Origin: CAVQFO01 sp963711725
Lineage (GTDB): Bacteria; Pseudomonadota; Gammaproteobacteria; Nitrococcales; Aquisalimonadaceae
Assembly (NCBI GenBank): GCA_963711725.1
Contig: CAVQFO010000033.1
Coordinates: forward strand, 10,446 to 74,445
DNA: 64,000 nt
Direction: 5' to 3'
Made by a program: the position numbers and the translations under genes. This document shows positions 25,618 through 35,990 of the stretch, piece by piece. Each line of letters opens with the position of its first letter. Within the stretch, counting starts at the first letter, position 1. The notes under the pieces were generated by a model. The model saw nothing but the letters and a program-made list of their open reading frames with translations, was not told the origin of the DNA and did no database searches.

Positions 25618-25952
25618 ATGGCGATCGATCGCATCACTCCGGACCACAACCACGCCAGGCAGGAACGGACGGGGGAAGCCGGCCGGCGCGAACGCGCCGA
25701 GGTGGCGGCCACCGGCGCGAGGGCTGGAACCGAGGAGTCCGGCTCCACGGAATCGGCGGCACCGGCACCGTCCATGTGCTGGCTGTGCGCGGCGCCGGCG
25801 CCGGCGCAGTGGGTGGCGAGGGCGCGCGCGCCCTGGCGGAATCCCTGGCATCGCGAATCCGCGCCAACCCGGATCAGGCATTGAGCGTCCAAACGGGGAC
25901 CGCTCAGTTGGAAAGTCATCGCCTCCAGCGCGCACTGACGGCGCTGGGCTGA
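25618..25952 (+). pseudogene. Small Ala/Gly-rich protein gene, apparently frameshifted
   Basis: From the ATG at 25618 (MAIDRITPDHNHARQERTGE) a credible N-terminus runs for about 45 codons. Coding character then switches frame: the downstream frame reads GARALAESLASRIRANPDQA and ends LESHRLQRALTALG with a stop at 25950-25952. Joining the two requires loss of one base (or gain of two) somewhere in the GC-repetitive stretch 25745-25815. The intact product would be about 110 residues, with a charged N-terminus, a Gly/Ala linker and an amphipathic helical C-terminus. The sigma-54-like promoter hints at a motility, envelope or nitrogen-linked role; I recognise no family. Without the frameshift the first frame ends at 25884 with 88 residues. 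Confidence 0.45.
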
Positions 25953-26062
25953 CAACGACCCGACAGCGCCAATTTCCCGGCGCCATCCGCCTCGACGTCG
26001 ACAAATCGTCGCCGGTGTGCGGCAATTTGTTTTCGAGACGACTGTGCTAGGATGGAAAACAC

Positions 26063-26068
26063 TATAAT
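26063..26068 (+). promoter_or_regulatory. Possible -10 box upstream of the response-regulator operon
   Basis: A perfect TATAAT stands in ACACTATAATAATG about 195 bases upstream of the CheY-like gene. No good -35 lies 17 bases before it; TTGTTT with TAGGAT at 26027-26053 is an alternative weak pair. Confidence 0.3.
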
Positions 26069-26261
26069 AATGACTACAGAGGGCAGCTGAGTCCCGGCAT
26101 GTCGACCCGGCAGGGCATTACCCTGCGCGGATCGACTCGCGAAGTCCACGGATGGGCATTCGGCCTTCCCGTTGTTTTCTGCACGCCGGTGGGGCCAATC
26201 TAGCGGCGACACCGTACAAAGCGCTACGGGCATCGCGGCCGGTGACGAGGAACTCCAGGCC

Positions 26262-26696
26262 ATGAACAAGGGCATCCTTTTAATCGAGGACAATCCGGAT
26301 GACGCCGCGCTGGCCGTGCGCGCCTTCCGCAAGCAAGGATTGGCCACCGAGCTGACCGTGTGCAATAGCGGCGAGGAGGGCCTGGACTACCTGCTCTCCG
26401 AGGCTGCGGACGAAGACCTCCCCAGCCTGGTTCTGCTCGACCTTCAATTGCCCCGCATGAGCGGACTCGACGTGCTCAAGGCGATGCGCGACAACGACCG
26501 CACGCGGTTGCTGCCCGTGGTGGTGATGACCTCCTCGGACGAGGACCGCGATATTCAGTGCAGCTACCGCCTGGGGGCCAACAGCTACCTGCGAAAACCC
26601 GTGGAGTTTGCCGAATTCACCGATGTGGTCGGCCAGCTTCAGCACTACTGGCTCACCCTCAACCGCCTGCCGGGCGAACCGCGAAGGGCCGTATGA
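26262..26696 (+). CDS. CheY-like single-domain response regulator (Rcp1 type)
   Basis: A 144-residue receiver domain: acidic pocket LLIEDNPDDAAL, phospho-acceptor Asp in LVLLDLQLPRMSGLD, Thr in VVVMTSSDEDRD and Lys in YLRKPVEF. The extended loop and the C-terminal LQHYWLTLNRLP are characteristic of Rcp1-like regulators that accept phosphate from phytochrome-type or PAS/GAF histidine kinases. No output domain is present. The stop overlaps the next start as ATGA, so it is translationally coupled to the REC-GGDEF-EAL gene, and the operon ends with a histidine kinase that is its likely donor. Confidence 0.92.
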   Translation: MNKGILLIEDNPDDAALAVRAFRKQGLATELTVCNSGEEGLDYLLSEAADEDLPSLVLLDLQLPRMSGLDVLKAMRDNDRTRLLPVVVMTSSDEDRDIQCSYRLGANSYLRKPVEFAEFTDVVGQLQHYWLTLNRLPGEPRRAV

Positions 26697-28399
26697 GCAA
26701 ATCCCTGCGCGTACTGCTGGTCGAGGATTCGGACGACGACGCGCAACTGCTCCTGCGCCACCTCCGCAAGGGCGAATACCAGCCGGAGTTCGTGCGCGTG
26801 CAAACCCCGGAAGCCATGCGCAGCAACCTGGTTTCCGCGGAATGGGACCTGGTGTTGGCCGACAATTCCATGCCCGGCTTCAGCGCCATCGCCGCTCTGG
26901 ACGTGCTGAAGGAATCCGGCTGCGATCTGCCGTTCATCATCGTTTCCGGACATATCAACGACATGGACGCCGTGGCCGCCATGAAGGCCGGCGCCCATGA
27001 CTATCTGCTCAAGGACAATCTCGCGCGCCTGTTGCCCGCCATTGAACGGGAACTGACCGAAGCCGAAGTCCGCCACGCCCGGCGCATGGCCGAAAGCGAA
27101 CTTCGCTACCACGCCTATCACGACGGCCTTACCGGGCTGCTCAACAGGCGGGAATTCGAGCGTAGCCTCGAGGAGGCGCTGGCCGATGCCCGGCGCCACG
27201 GCCATACCCACGTGCTGTGCTACCTGGATCTCGATCAGTTCAAACTGGTGAACGATACCTGCGGCCACGTAGCCGGCGACGAAATGCTGAAACAGCTGGG
27301 GGCGCTGTTGCAAACCCAGGTCCGCGGCACCGACACGCTGGCGCGGCTGGGCGGCGACGAATTCGGCCTGTTGCTGGAACGGTGCCCTCCCGACCAGGCC
27401 GTTCAGGTGCTCGACAAGGTGCGGGAGGCCGTCGACGACTTCCGCTTCGTGTGGGACGAGCGAACCTTCGACATCGGCATCAGCATCGGAATGGTGCAGA
27501 TCACCGCAGACGTCCAGAGCATCACGGAATTGCTCAGCGCGGCCGACGTGGCCTGTTATACCGCCAAGGAAATGGGCCGCAACCGGACCCATATGTACGA
27601 GCCCGGCGACAAGGAACTGGCTCGCCGGCGCAGCGAGATGCAGTGGGTCTCCCGAGTCACCAGCGCCGTGGACGAGGACCGGCTGGTCCTTCACAAGCAG
27701 CCCATCCTCGACCTCGCCGCCGGCGACCAGGCACCCCACCGCCACGAAGTTCTGGTGCGGATGGTGGACGAAGACGGCCGGATCACCCTCCCCGGCGCGT
27801 TCATTCCGGCCGCGGAGCGATACAAGCTGATGCCCACCGTCGATCGGTGGGTGCTGACCACACTGTTCGAGCGGTATCACGATCTGCTCAACCAGCCGGG
27901 CCACATCACCTTCGTCAATATTTCCGGCGGCACCATCAGCGACGACGGCTTCCTGCCGCTCGTGCGGGGCCTGCTGGAGCGTCACGGTGTGGAGCCGGCG
28001 GCGCTGTGCTTCGAGATCACGGAAACTGCGGCCATCGCCAACCTGGGCAAGGCCGTGCCCGTGTTCCAGGCCCTGAAGGCGGTGGGATGCTCTTTCGCCC
28101 TCGACGACTTCGGCAGCGGCCTTTCGTCCTTCACCTATCTCAAGAATCTGCCGGTGGACTTCATCAAGATCGACGGCGAATTCGTCCGCGACATGGTGGA
28201 CGACGCCATCGACCGCGCCATGGTCGAAGCCATCAACAAAATCGGTCATGTCATGGGCCTCAGGACCATCGCCGAATCCGTGGAGGATCAGCAAACCCTG
28301 GAAAGCCTCCGCGCACTGGGGATCGACTACGCCCAGGGTTACTGGATTGGCCACCCCCACCCCATTGCGGAGGCGGAACCCCGCGATGGGGCGCAATGA
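26693..28399 (+). CDS. REC-GGDEF-EAL response regulator (c-di-GMP turnover)
   Basis: A 568-residue protein. The receiver domain (1-125) has LLVEDSDDDAQ and the acceptor Asp in LVLADNSMPGFSA. The GGDEF domain (about 135-300) has an intact active site LARLGGDEFGLL and an allosteric I-site RGTD five residues before it. The EAL domain (about 320-560) has the catalytic Glu as HEVLVRM, plus VNISGG, ETAAIAN, LDDFGSGLSS, FIKIDGEF and AESVED, so metal and general-base residues look retained. Both diguanylate cyclase and phosphodiesterase activity are possible, switched by phosphorylation. It overlaps both neighbours, so one transcript is likely. Confidence 0.94.
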   Translation: MSKSLRVLLVEDSDDDAQLLLRHLRKGEYQPEFVRVQTPEAMRSNLVSAEWDLVLADNSMPGFSAIAALDVLKESGCDLPFIIVSGHINDMDAVAAMKAGAHDYLLKDNLARLLPAIERELTEAEVRHARRMAESELRYHAYHDGLTGLLNRREFERSLEEALADARRHGHTHVLCYLDLDQFKLVNDTCGHVAGDEMLKQLGALLQTQVRGTDTLARLGGDEFGLLLERCPPDQAVQVLDKVREAVDDFRFVWDERTFDIGISIGMVQITADVQSITELLSAADVACYTAKEMGRNRTHMYEPGDKELARRRSEMQWVSRVTSAVDEDRLVLHKQPILDLAAGDQAPHRHEVLVRMVDEDGRITLPGAFIPAAERYKLMPTVDRWVLTTLFERYHDLLNQPGHITFVNISGGTISDDGFLPLVRGLLERHGVEPAALCFEITETAAIANLGKAVPVFQALKAVGCSFALDDFGSGLSSFTYLKNLPVDFIKIDGEFVRDMVDDAIDRAMVEAINKIGHVMGLRTIAESVEDQQTLESLRALGIDYAQGYWIGHPHPIAEAEPRDGAQ

Positions 28400-31300
28400 G
28401 CGGCCGGCTTTTTTCACAGTCCCCGGTTACGAGGTCCTGGACCGCGTAACAGCCACACCGGCTTTTGGCGTCTATCGGGCGCGCCGTGCCTCCGACCAGG
28501 CCAGCGTTCTCCTCAAGCTCCCCGAGACCGATCATCCGCCGCCCGAAGACCTGGAAGAACTGCGCCAGGAGTATGCCATCGGCCGCACCGTGGGCTCGGC
28601 CCATGTCCTCCCGCTAATCGACATCTGCGGCTGCTCGCGCGGCCAGGCCCTGGTCTACGACGATCCCCAGGTGCTGACCCTTCGGCAGGCGGTCGCTCTT
28701 CCGTTGCCCATCAAGGAGGGATTGGAGCTGGCCATGCGCATCACCGAGGCCCTGGCGGATCTCCACCGGCGCGGTCTGGTCCACTCCACCCTCCGCCCCG
28801 AAACCGTCTGGATCGCGGAAGACGGCAAAATCTACCTTTCAGGGCTCGCCCACGCGATCTCGGCCGCCACCCGCAGCGCCAGCCAGGGCCGGCCGCGCGT
28901 GTTCGAAGCCTCTCTGCCCTACATGGCGCCGGAACAACTCGGGCACGCCGGCCTTCAAGTGGGTTCGGCCACGGATTTCTACAGCCTGGGTGCCCTGTTC
29001 TACGAACTCTTTGCGGGCCGACCGCCGTTTCAGGGGGGCGACACCGCCGAACTGATCCATGCCCATGTAGCGAAAACCCCGCCGCCGCCCCGGCATTTCA
29101 ACGCGGCCGTGCCCCCGAACCTGTCACAGGTGCTGCTACGCCTGCTCGCCAAGGACCCCGCCGAGCGCTACCGAAGTGCCGCCGGGCTGATGGCCGACCT
29201 GCGCCATTGCCTGGAGCACCCCGACACCGAAGATGGCGAAGCCACATGGACCGCAGGCACGGCAGACACCCCTGAACATTTCGAACTGCCCAACCGCCTC
29301 TACGGTCGAACGGACGCGCTCCAGACCCTGGATGCGGCTTTCGGGCGCGCTGCTCAGGGTGGACTGGAATGGGTATTCGTCACGGGCCCCTCCGGTGTGG
29401 GCAAATCCACGCTGGTCAACGCATTTCGGGACGGGCCGACCACCGTGGACGCCTGCTTCGTCGCCGGCAAGTTCGAACCGCTGCACCGGGAAATGCCCTA
29501 CGGCGCCCTGATCAGCGCATTTCGGCAATGGGTGGAAGTACTGCTGACCGAGGAGGAATCCCTGCTCCAGCGCTGGCGATGCACGCTCGTGGGAGGGATT
29601 GGCAGAAACCTGCGCGCCATTACCGAAGTCATACCCGAACTGGAATTCGTGGTCGGCAAGCAGGCCGCCTTGCCGCCTCTGGAACCGACCGAAACTGAAT
29701 ACCGGTTCGAGCGTGCGCTGCGGGGCTTGATCGGCATTCTGGCGCGCCCTCGAAGGCCCCTGGTCATGGTTCTGGACGACCTGCAGTGGGCCGATCCGGC
29801 CTCCTTCCGCCTGCTGTCCAACCTGAGCAACGATCGGCGGCAACAGCACCTGATGGTGCTCGCAACCTACCGGGACATCCCGGTCAACGGCCACCTCCCG
29901 GTCGCCGAGTTTCTCTCGACCCTGCGGCATCAGCAGACGGAAGTCACCGAAATCGATCTGCAACCGCTGGCCGGCGACGAAGTGCGCCAACTGGTGGCCG
30001 ACACATTCCGGAGATCCAGCCTTGCCACGGGCGAACTGGCGGATTGGGTCGTTGCCCAAACCGAAGGCAACCCCCTGTTCGTGCGCCAGTTGCTGAACTC
30101 CCTCTACGAAGGCGCCGCCCTCAGTTTTGACGCCCACGCGAAGCGTTGGGAATGGGATTGGGAGCGTATCCGTGCGCTGGGCCTGTCTGAAGATCTCGTG
30201 GGCTTCATGGCCGAGAAGGTGGGCCGCCTGCCCGATGAAGTGAAGCAGACCTTGTCGTTGGCGGCCTGCTTGGGGACCAAGGTCGATGTCGATGTGCTGG
30301 TCAGCTTGACCAAGGGAACCCGCAACCGGGTTTTGGGCGCACTGCAGGCCGCTGCCCACACGCAGCTGATCCAACCGGCCACCCCGAACGACATGGAACA
30401 CTGGACCTTCGTTCACGATCGGATCCAGCAGGCCGCCTATTCCCTGCTCCCGCGAGGCCGCCGGGCCCGGGCGCACCGGGCCATCGCCCGGCTGCTGCTC
30501 AAAGACGCGGACGACCTCACGGTGGGCACCCGCCTTTTCGACGTGGTCAACCAGTTCAACCTCTCCGAGCCGGGAAAGGCCTCCCGCCGGGAACGACTCA
30601 AGATTGCTCGACTCAGTCTGGTGGCCGGGCAGCGATCCAAGGCGGCCGCAGCCTACCATTCCGCGCTGCGATATCTGCGCACCGGAACGGAGCTGCTGGA
30701 GTCCGCCGATTGGCAGGCCCATTACGAGCTCACCTTCAGCCTGCATATTGAATTGGCCGAGTGCGAATACATAACCGGCAGCGCCCAGACACCCCGGGAC
30801 CTGTTCGACCGCGTACTGGACCAGGCGCGCAACCCCTCGGACAAGCACCGCGCGTATACCTTGCACATGGTTGCCGCAGTCCGGGCCGGCGACCATGTGC
30901 GCGCCCTTCAACTGGGCGCCGCCGCGCTGGCTCCCTATGGCGTGGATCTACCCACCGAGGACGAGGCAATCGCCGCCGCCGTGGAGGACGCCCTGGCGCT
31001 CGTACAGGCCGAGTTGTCCGGATTCGACATCAATCATCCGCCGGATGACCTCGCCGGAGGAGCGGACAGCCACGATGCGGCCGCCGTTGCCAGCACCCTG
31101 AGCCAGCTCTACGCATCGGCATACATCCACAGCCCACAGATGTTCGTACTGGTAGTCCTGAAGCTGGTCGACGCCGCCCTCAAGGCAGGCCGAACTCCCT
31201 ATTCCGCCTTCGCTTTCATGAGCTATGCCATCATCCTCGGGTCGTTCCTGGGGGACTACGAACGGGGTGAGCGGTTCGCCCGATGGGCTCTGGACATGGG

Positions 31301-31976
31301 CGAACATACCGACGATTCGGCCTTGCGCGCGCGCCTCGCCCACCTCTACGGCACGGCCGTGGCGTATTGGACGCATCCACTGCGCGAGGCCACGAAGCAC
31401 ATCCGCGCCGCCATAACCGGCGCATTGCAGAACGGGGACCTGATCTTCACCGGCCTGGCGGTGAGCTATTTCGTCCGCCATCTCATCATGCAGGGCGATC
31501 CTCTGAACAAGATTCTGGAAGAGATCGACCACTTCCAGGCCACCGTGGACCGCCTGCGTTTCGCCGAAGTCGCCAACACCCTGAGGGTGAGCCGCCAGTG
31601 GGTATTGGCACTCAAGGGACGAACCCGCACGCTGGACTCCTTCAGCGACGACCAGCTCGATGAGGACGAACTGCGCGAATCCATTGTTAGCAGACTCGCG
31701 AAACCGCCCCATCACTGGTTCTATCTGCTCAAGGCCAAGCTCCATTACATGGCCGGCGATTTCGCCCGGGCCAAACACGCCATCGACAACGCGGAGGTGC
31801 CGCTTGCCTCGTTGTTCGGGCGCCTCGCCGTGGCCGAGCACACGTTCTACCGCGCCCTGATTCACGCAGCCCTGCATTCCACGGTCAGCGGCGAAAAAGC
31901 CCGGACGTACGAACAGATCATCGCCGAAAGCCAAGACAGGTTGGCCGGCTGGTCCCGCCACTGCGCAGCCAATTTT
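28386..31976 (+). CDS. Giant hybrid sensor, 5' part: Ser/Thr pseudokinase, STAND ATPase, TPR (frame broken at 31973-31976)
   Basis: About 1197 codons. An N-terminal protein-kinase fold (to about 285) keeps VLLKLPE and YMAPEQLGHAG, but the HRD-loop reads LVHSTLRPETVWI (no catalytic Asp) and DFG reads LSGLAH, so it is probably a pseudokinase. A STAND ATPase follows: YGRTDALQTLDAAF, Walker A TGPSGVGKSTL (near residue 340) and Walker B VMVLDDLQWADPASFRLLSN. Helical TPR-like sequence continues. The frame is lost at TTTT (31973-31976): with one T fewer it reads HCAANFATARRLVAAELARL and continues into the downstream histidine-kinase frame. As sequenced the frame instead runs on to a stop at 32114. 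The start overlaps the EAL gene by 14 bases. Confidence 0.88.
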
Positions 31977-34038
31977 CGCCACCGCGAGACGACTCGTCGC
32001 GGCCGAACTTGCCCGCCTGCGCGGCGATCACGCCGAAGCCATGTCGCTGTTCAACGAGGCCGCCCGGGCCGCGGGCGAGCAAGGCTTTACCCAGGATCAG
32101 GCTCTGGCCCATGAATTGGCAGCCGGGCTCTATGGGGAACGCGGCCTGACCACCGCCGCCAACGCTCACCTCACGGAGGCTCATTACCTCTATCAGCGAT
32201 GGGGGGCCACCGAAAAGGCTCGCCGCATCGGGCTCGCCCACCCGGAACTGGCGCGGCAGTTGCCGCTGGAAAGATCCGGCGCCGACGCGCGTGCCCAATA
32301 TCTGGACTTGAACGCCATTACCAAAGCGTCTCTGGCCATCGCCGGTGAACTGCAACTGGACCGTCTGCTGGAAAGCCTGATGGGACTGGTGCTGGAACAC
32401 GCCGGCGCCCAGCGTGGCCTGCTCATCCTCGCCCGAAGCGGCACCCTGCGCATCGAGGCAGAAGGACGCGCCGAAGAAAAGGCGCTGAGCGTTCTTCAAG
32501 GCAAAGCCATCGAACCCGGCGGCGACTATCCCCTGTCCGTCATCAATTATGTGCGCCGCAGCCGCCAGAACCTTGTCCTTTCCAATGCTTCCGGGGAACA
32601 CACCTTCTCCGGTGATCCTTACATCCAGGCCGCTCCGCGCCGCTCCATCCTGTGCATGCCCATTGTTCGCCAGGGCCAATTGCTGGGCCTGCTCTACCTG
32701 GAAAACCATCTGATCGCCGACGCATTCACCCCCGCCCATCTGGACATACTGGAGCTGCTCACCTCCCATGCCTCCACCGGGCTCGAGAACGCCATGCTCT
32801 ACAACGACCTCAAGAGCGAAATCGTGGAACGACGCCGCGCGGAAGCGGCGGCCCTGGCCAACGAACGGCGCTGGCTGGGGTTTCTCGAGAATGTGCGGCT
32901 GGCGGTGGTTGGGCTGGACGTGGAAGGCCGGGTTGAGTTCGTGAACACCCACTTTCTCGAACTGACCGGCTATCGCCGGGACGAAGTAATGGGGCGACAG
33001 TGGTTCCAGGAGTTTCTGCCGGCCCGTCACCGCCGGCCCAACCTCAAGCATCGCTACTACGATCTGCTCAAGCGCAAATTCCATACGGATCTGCGCGGGA
33101 TGGTGCTTACCCGCTCCGGCGAGGAGCGCACCGTCGCCTGGTCCAATGCCCTTCTGCGCAACGGCGAGGGCGAGATCATAGGAACCCTGAGTATCGGCGA
33201 GGACATCACCGCGCGGCTGAAGGCCGAATACGAAGTGCGGAGTTTGAACCGGGACTTGGAAGAACGAGTCGTGCAACGCACCGCCGAATTGCGGGCCGCC
33301 AACGAGGAACTGGAGGCCTTCTCCTATTCGGTGTCCCACGATTTGCGGGGCCCGCTACGCAGCATGGAGGGTTTTTCCTCGGCCCTGGAGGAAGACTACG
33401 GCGACGCACTGGACGAATCGGCGGCGGATTACCTGCGGCGCATCCGCCGCGCCTCCCACCGAATGGCCACGCTCATCGACGCCATGCTGCAGCTCTCCCG
33501 CCTGACTCGCGGGATCATGCATCACGAACCGGTGAACCTCAGCGAGCTGGCCGAGGACATCTCCGAGGAATTGCGCGCCCGCTCCGATGGTCGGGATGTG
33601 GAAGTGCACATCCAACCCGAAGTACAGGCCGTGGGCGATCCGCGGCTCCTGCGGGTCGTCCTGGACAACCTCCTCGGCAACGCCTGGAAGTACACCGGCG
33701 GGACGCCGTCGGCACTAATCGAATTTGGAACCGTGCCCGGCCAATCCGATCAGCCCACCTATTTCGTGCGCGACAACGGCGCCGGCTTCGACATGGCCTT
33801 TTCCGACAAACTGTTCACCGCATTCCAGCGGCTGCACGCGCCGGAGGAGTTCGAGGGGACGGGTATCGGGTTGGCCACGGTGCAGCGGGTAATCCGCCGC
33901 CACGGCGGCCGCATCTGGGCGGAGGGAAAAGTGGCCGAAGGCGCCTGCTTTTACTTCACCTTGGGCGGCACGGGGAAAGAGGCTTCTTCGCTGAACCTGC
34001 AAGCCCAGTCTGGCTCGAATAGGCATTCACGGGACTAA
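31973..34038 (+). CDS. Giant hybrid sensor, 3' part: TPR end, GAF, PAS, histidine kinase
   Basis: This continues the gene above in the next frame; alone, the first ATG is at 32041 (MSLFNEAARAAGEQGF). It contains the end of the TPR region (AHELAAGLYGERG, AHYLYQRWGATEKARRI), a GAF domain (LDRLLESLMGLVLEHAGAQ onward), a PAS domain (LAVVGLDVEGRVEFVNTHF, ELTGYRRDEVMG) and a HisKA/HATPase kinase. The H-box is SYSVSHDLRGPLRSMEG, the N-box NLLGNAWKYTG, and the G-boxes are VRDNGAGFDM and GTGIGLATVQRVIRRHGG. The whole polypeptide would have about 1880 residues, the architecture known for trifunctional Ser/Thr kinase/ATP-binding/histidine-kinase proteins. It is the likely phosphodonor for the two receiver proteins upstream. 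Confidence 0.9.
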
Positions 34039-34097
34039 TCACAAAGAAGACCGTGTGTGGCGGTTCGATTGTGTTCCGAGGAAGGGATCCTTTCCCT

Positions 34098-34205
34098 CTC
34101 GCCAAGGCGCCAACAACGCCAAGGGAGATAACAACATATTTTGCACGCCGATCTTCAGCTCTTGTTCTTCTTCGCTTGGCGTACTTGGCGCGCTTGGCGA
34201 GGACA
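34098..34205. repeat. Intergenic GCCAAGG/CTTGGCG palindromic repeat
   Basis: The left side carries CTCGCCAAGGCGCCAACAAC and GCCAAGG; the right side carries CGCTTGGCGTACTTGGCGCG and CTTGGCGAG, pairing imperfectly over about 45 bases each. A closely similar element occurs at 56321-56402. There is no coding potential. Confidence 0.65.
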
Positions 34206-34235
34206 ACTCCCCTTACCCCGCTCGCCGAGGCATGC

Positions 34236-34265
34236 ACAAAAAGAAAGGGCGGCACAAGGCCGCCC
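34236..34265 (-). terminator. Rho-independent terminator of the rpsP-rimM-trmD-rplS operon
   Basis: GGGCGGC/GCCGCCC (34247-34265) forms a seven-base-pair stem with a five-base loop. On the minus strand it is followed by TTTCTTTTTG. It lies about 40 bases after the rplS stop. Confidence 0.85.
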
Positions 34266-34304
34266 TCTTCGCCGCAGCGGGCCTGATGGCCCGGCCGAGC
34301 GCTG

Positions 34305-34658
34305 TTACACCTTTTCCTTGATGCGTGCGGACTTGCCCGAACGCTCACGGAGGTAGTACAGCTTGGCCCGGCGCACGTCGCCGCGACGCTTGACGCTGAT
34401 GCTCTCGATCAGGGGGCTGTAGGTCTGGAAAACACGCTCCACGCCTTCGCCGTGGGAGACCTTGCGCACCGTGAAGGAGGAATTCAGGCCGCGATTGCGC
34501 TTGGCGATCACCACGCCCTCGAACGCCTGCAACCGCTCGCGGTTGCCCTCACGAACCCGGACCTGGACCACGACCGTGTCGCCGGCGCCAAACTTCGGCA
34601 CTTCGCGGCCCGCGGCCTCCACCTGTTCTTTCTCGATCTGCTCGATGATGTTGCTCAT
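34305..34658 (-). CDS. rplS: 50S ribosomal protein L19
   Basis: A 117-residue L19 of normal length. Conserved segments include VPKFGAGDTVVVQVRVREG, QAFEGVVIAKRNRGLNSSFT and SPLIESISVKRRGDVRRAKL. It sits at the 30S-50S interface of the ribosome. It is last in the operon, 11 bases after trmD, and followed by a strong terminator. Confidence 0.97.
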   Translation of the reverse strand: MSNIIEQIEKEQVEAAGREVPKFGAGDTVVVQVRVREGNRERLQAFEGVVIAKRNRGLNSSFTVRKVSHGEGVERVFQTYSPLIESISVKRRGDVRRAKLYYLRERSGKSARIKEKV

Positions 34659-34669
34659 ACCGCTATCCC

Positions 34670-35431
34670 CTACGTTCCGGGTCGTTCGTTAGTGTCCGAA
34701 TACTCGTCTATAAACTCTTCCAGCAGCTTGCGGCTGCCGGCATCCAATTCAATTCCGTCCAACAGGTCGGGGCGTCGAAGCCAGGTCCGGCCAAGGGCCT
34801 GCTTGCGTCGCCACCGATCAATCTCCCGGTGGTTACCCCCCAGGAGCACATCCGGCACCGGCATTCCATCCACCGACTCCGGGCGCGTGTAATGCGGATA
34901 ATCCAGCAGGCCATCCACGAAGGAATCCTGCTCGGCGGATTCCGCATCGCCCAAAGCTCCGGGCAACAGGCGGGCGACCGCGTCGATCACCGTCATGGCC
35001 GGCAACTCGCCCCCGCTGAGCACGTAGTCGCCAACCGACCATTCTTCGTCCACCTCGGCCTGTATGAGGCGCTCGTCGATGCCTTCGTAGCGCCCGCAGA
35101 CCAGAATCATCCCGGCTTGCCCGGCAAAACGCCGGACCGCATCCTGGTCCAGCCGGCGCCCCTGGGGGCTGAGGTAGATCACGGACACCCCGCGCCCGGC
35201 CTGCTCGCGTGCGGCGCGGATGGCCGCGCGCAGCGGCTCTACCTTCATGACCATTCCCGGCCCGCCGCCGTAGGGCCGGTCGTCCACCGTGCGATGGCGA
35301 TCCGTCGTGAAATCCCGGGGATTCCATGTCGCCAGCTCCAGCAAGCCAGCGGCTGCGGCGCGACTTGGAATCCCATAGTTCGTCACCGCGTCCACAAACT
35401 CCGGGAACAGCGTGACGACATCAATTCGCAT
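34670..35431 (-). CDS. trmD: tRNA (guanine-N1-)-methyltransferase TrmD
   Basis: A 253-residue SPOUT methyltransferase that makes m1G37 in tRNAs reading CNN and GGN. Visible motifs are RIDVVTLFPEFVDAVTNYGI, DDRPYGGGPGMVMK, VIYLSPQGRRLDQDAVR, LVCGRYEGIDERLI, DEEWSVGDYVLSGGELPAM and the C-terminal HYTRPESVDGMPVPDVLLGG. The trefoil-knot SAM site is complete. It prevents +1 frameshifting and is essential in most bacteria. Operon position between rimM (21 bases) and rplS is canonical. Confidence 0.97.
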   Translation of the reverse strand: MRIDVVTLFPEFVDAVTNYGIPSRAAAAGLLELATWNPRDFTTDRHRTVDDRPYGGGPGMVMKVEPLRAAIRAAREQAGRGVSVIYLSPQGRRLDQDAVRRFAGQAGMILVCGRYEGIDERLIQAEVDEEWSVGDYVLSGGELPAMTVIDAVARLLPGALGDAESAEQDSFVDGLLDYPHYTRPESVDGMPVPDVLLGGNHREIDRWRRKQALGRTWLRRPDLLDGIELDAGSRKLLEEFIDEYSDTNERPGT

Positions 35432-35452
35432 TGATCTTCCGTCCGGAGGCGG

Positions 35453-35965
35453 TCAAAACTCCGGGTCCCAGTCCACCCGGATGACGCCGGAATCGAGGTC
35501 CACGCTCGTCACCACCGTGCCCTGAACGAAGGGCACCAGGCGGGTGCGCTCACCCTCGACCACCAGCACATCGTTGGCTCCGGTTTCCATCAGGTGGTCC
35601 ACCACGCCAAGGTCCACACCATCGACGGTTTCCACCCGAAGCCCTTCCAGATCCGCCCAGTAGTATTCGCCGGACGGCAGCGGCGGAAGCGCGTCCCGGG
35701 GGACGGCGATTTCCGCGCCAATGTACTCCCTGGCCCGCTCACGGTCATCGAACAGGTCCAGGCGGGCGATGACACCCTTGCCGTGCCGCTTGCCTTCCAA
35801 CACCCTCGCGGTTTGCCACTGCCCGTTCCGCAGCAGCCGCCAGCGGCCGTAGTGCAGGATGTTGTCCCGCGGATCGGTGAAGGAGTAGATCTTCACCCAC
35901 CCCTGAACACCGTAAAGGCCGGAAATCCGGCCCAATACCAGCATTCCCTCCGGCTCGGCGCTCAT
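35453..35965 (-). CDS. rimM: Ribosome maturation factor RimM
   Basis: A 170-residue 30S maturation factor: N-terminal RimM domain (VLGRISGLYGVQGWVKIYSF) and C-terminal PRC-barrel (EYYWADLEGLRVETVDGVDL, ending SGVIRVDWDPEF). It binds S19 and assists assembly of the 30S head. It lies 25 bases downstream of rpsP. Confidence 0.96.
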   Translation of the reverse strand: MSAEPEGMLVLGRISGLYGVQGWVKIYSFTDPRDNILHYGRWRLLRNGQWQTARVLEGKRHGKGVIARLDLFDDRERAREYIGAEIAVPRDALPPLPSGEYYWADLEGLRVETVDGVDLGVVDHLMETGANDVLVVEGERTRLVPFVQGTVVTSVDLDSGVIRVDWDPEF

Positions 35966-35990
35966 ACGCGTCCGCGCCCGGAAAAGCTCC

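Noticed and set aside
25597..25884. Intact 95-codon version of the small gene downstream of the sigma-54-like promoter
   Set aside because: After about 45 codons this frame becomes Trp/Pro/Arg-rich shadow sequence while the neighbouring frame carries a protein-like helix, so a frameshift is more likely than a full-length protein in one frame.
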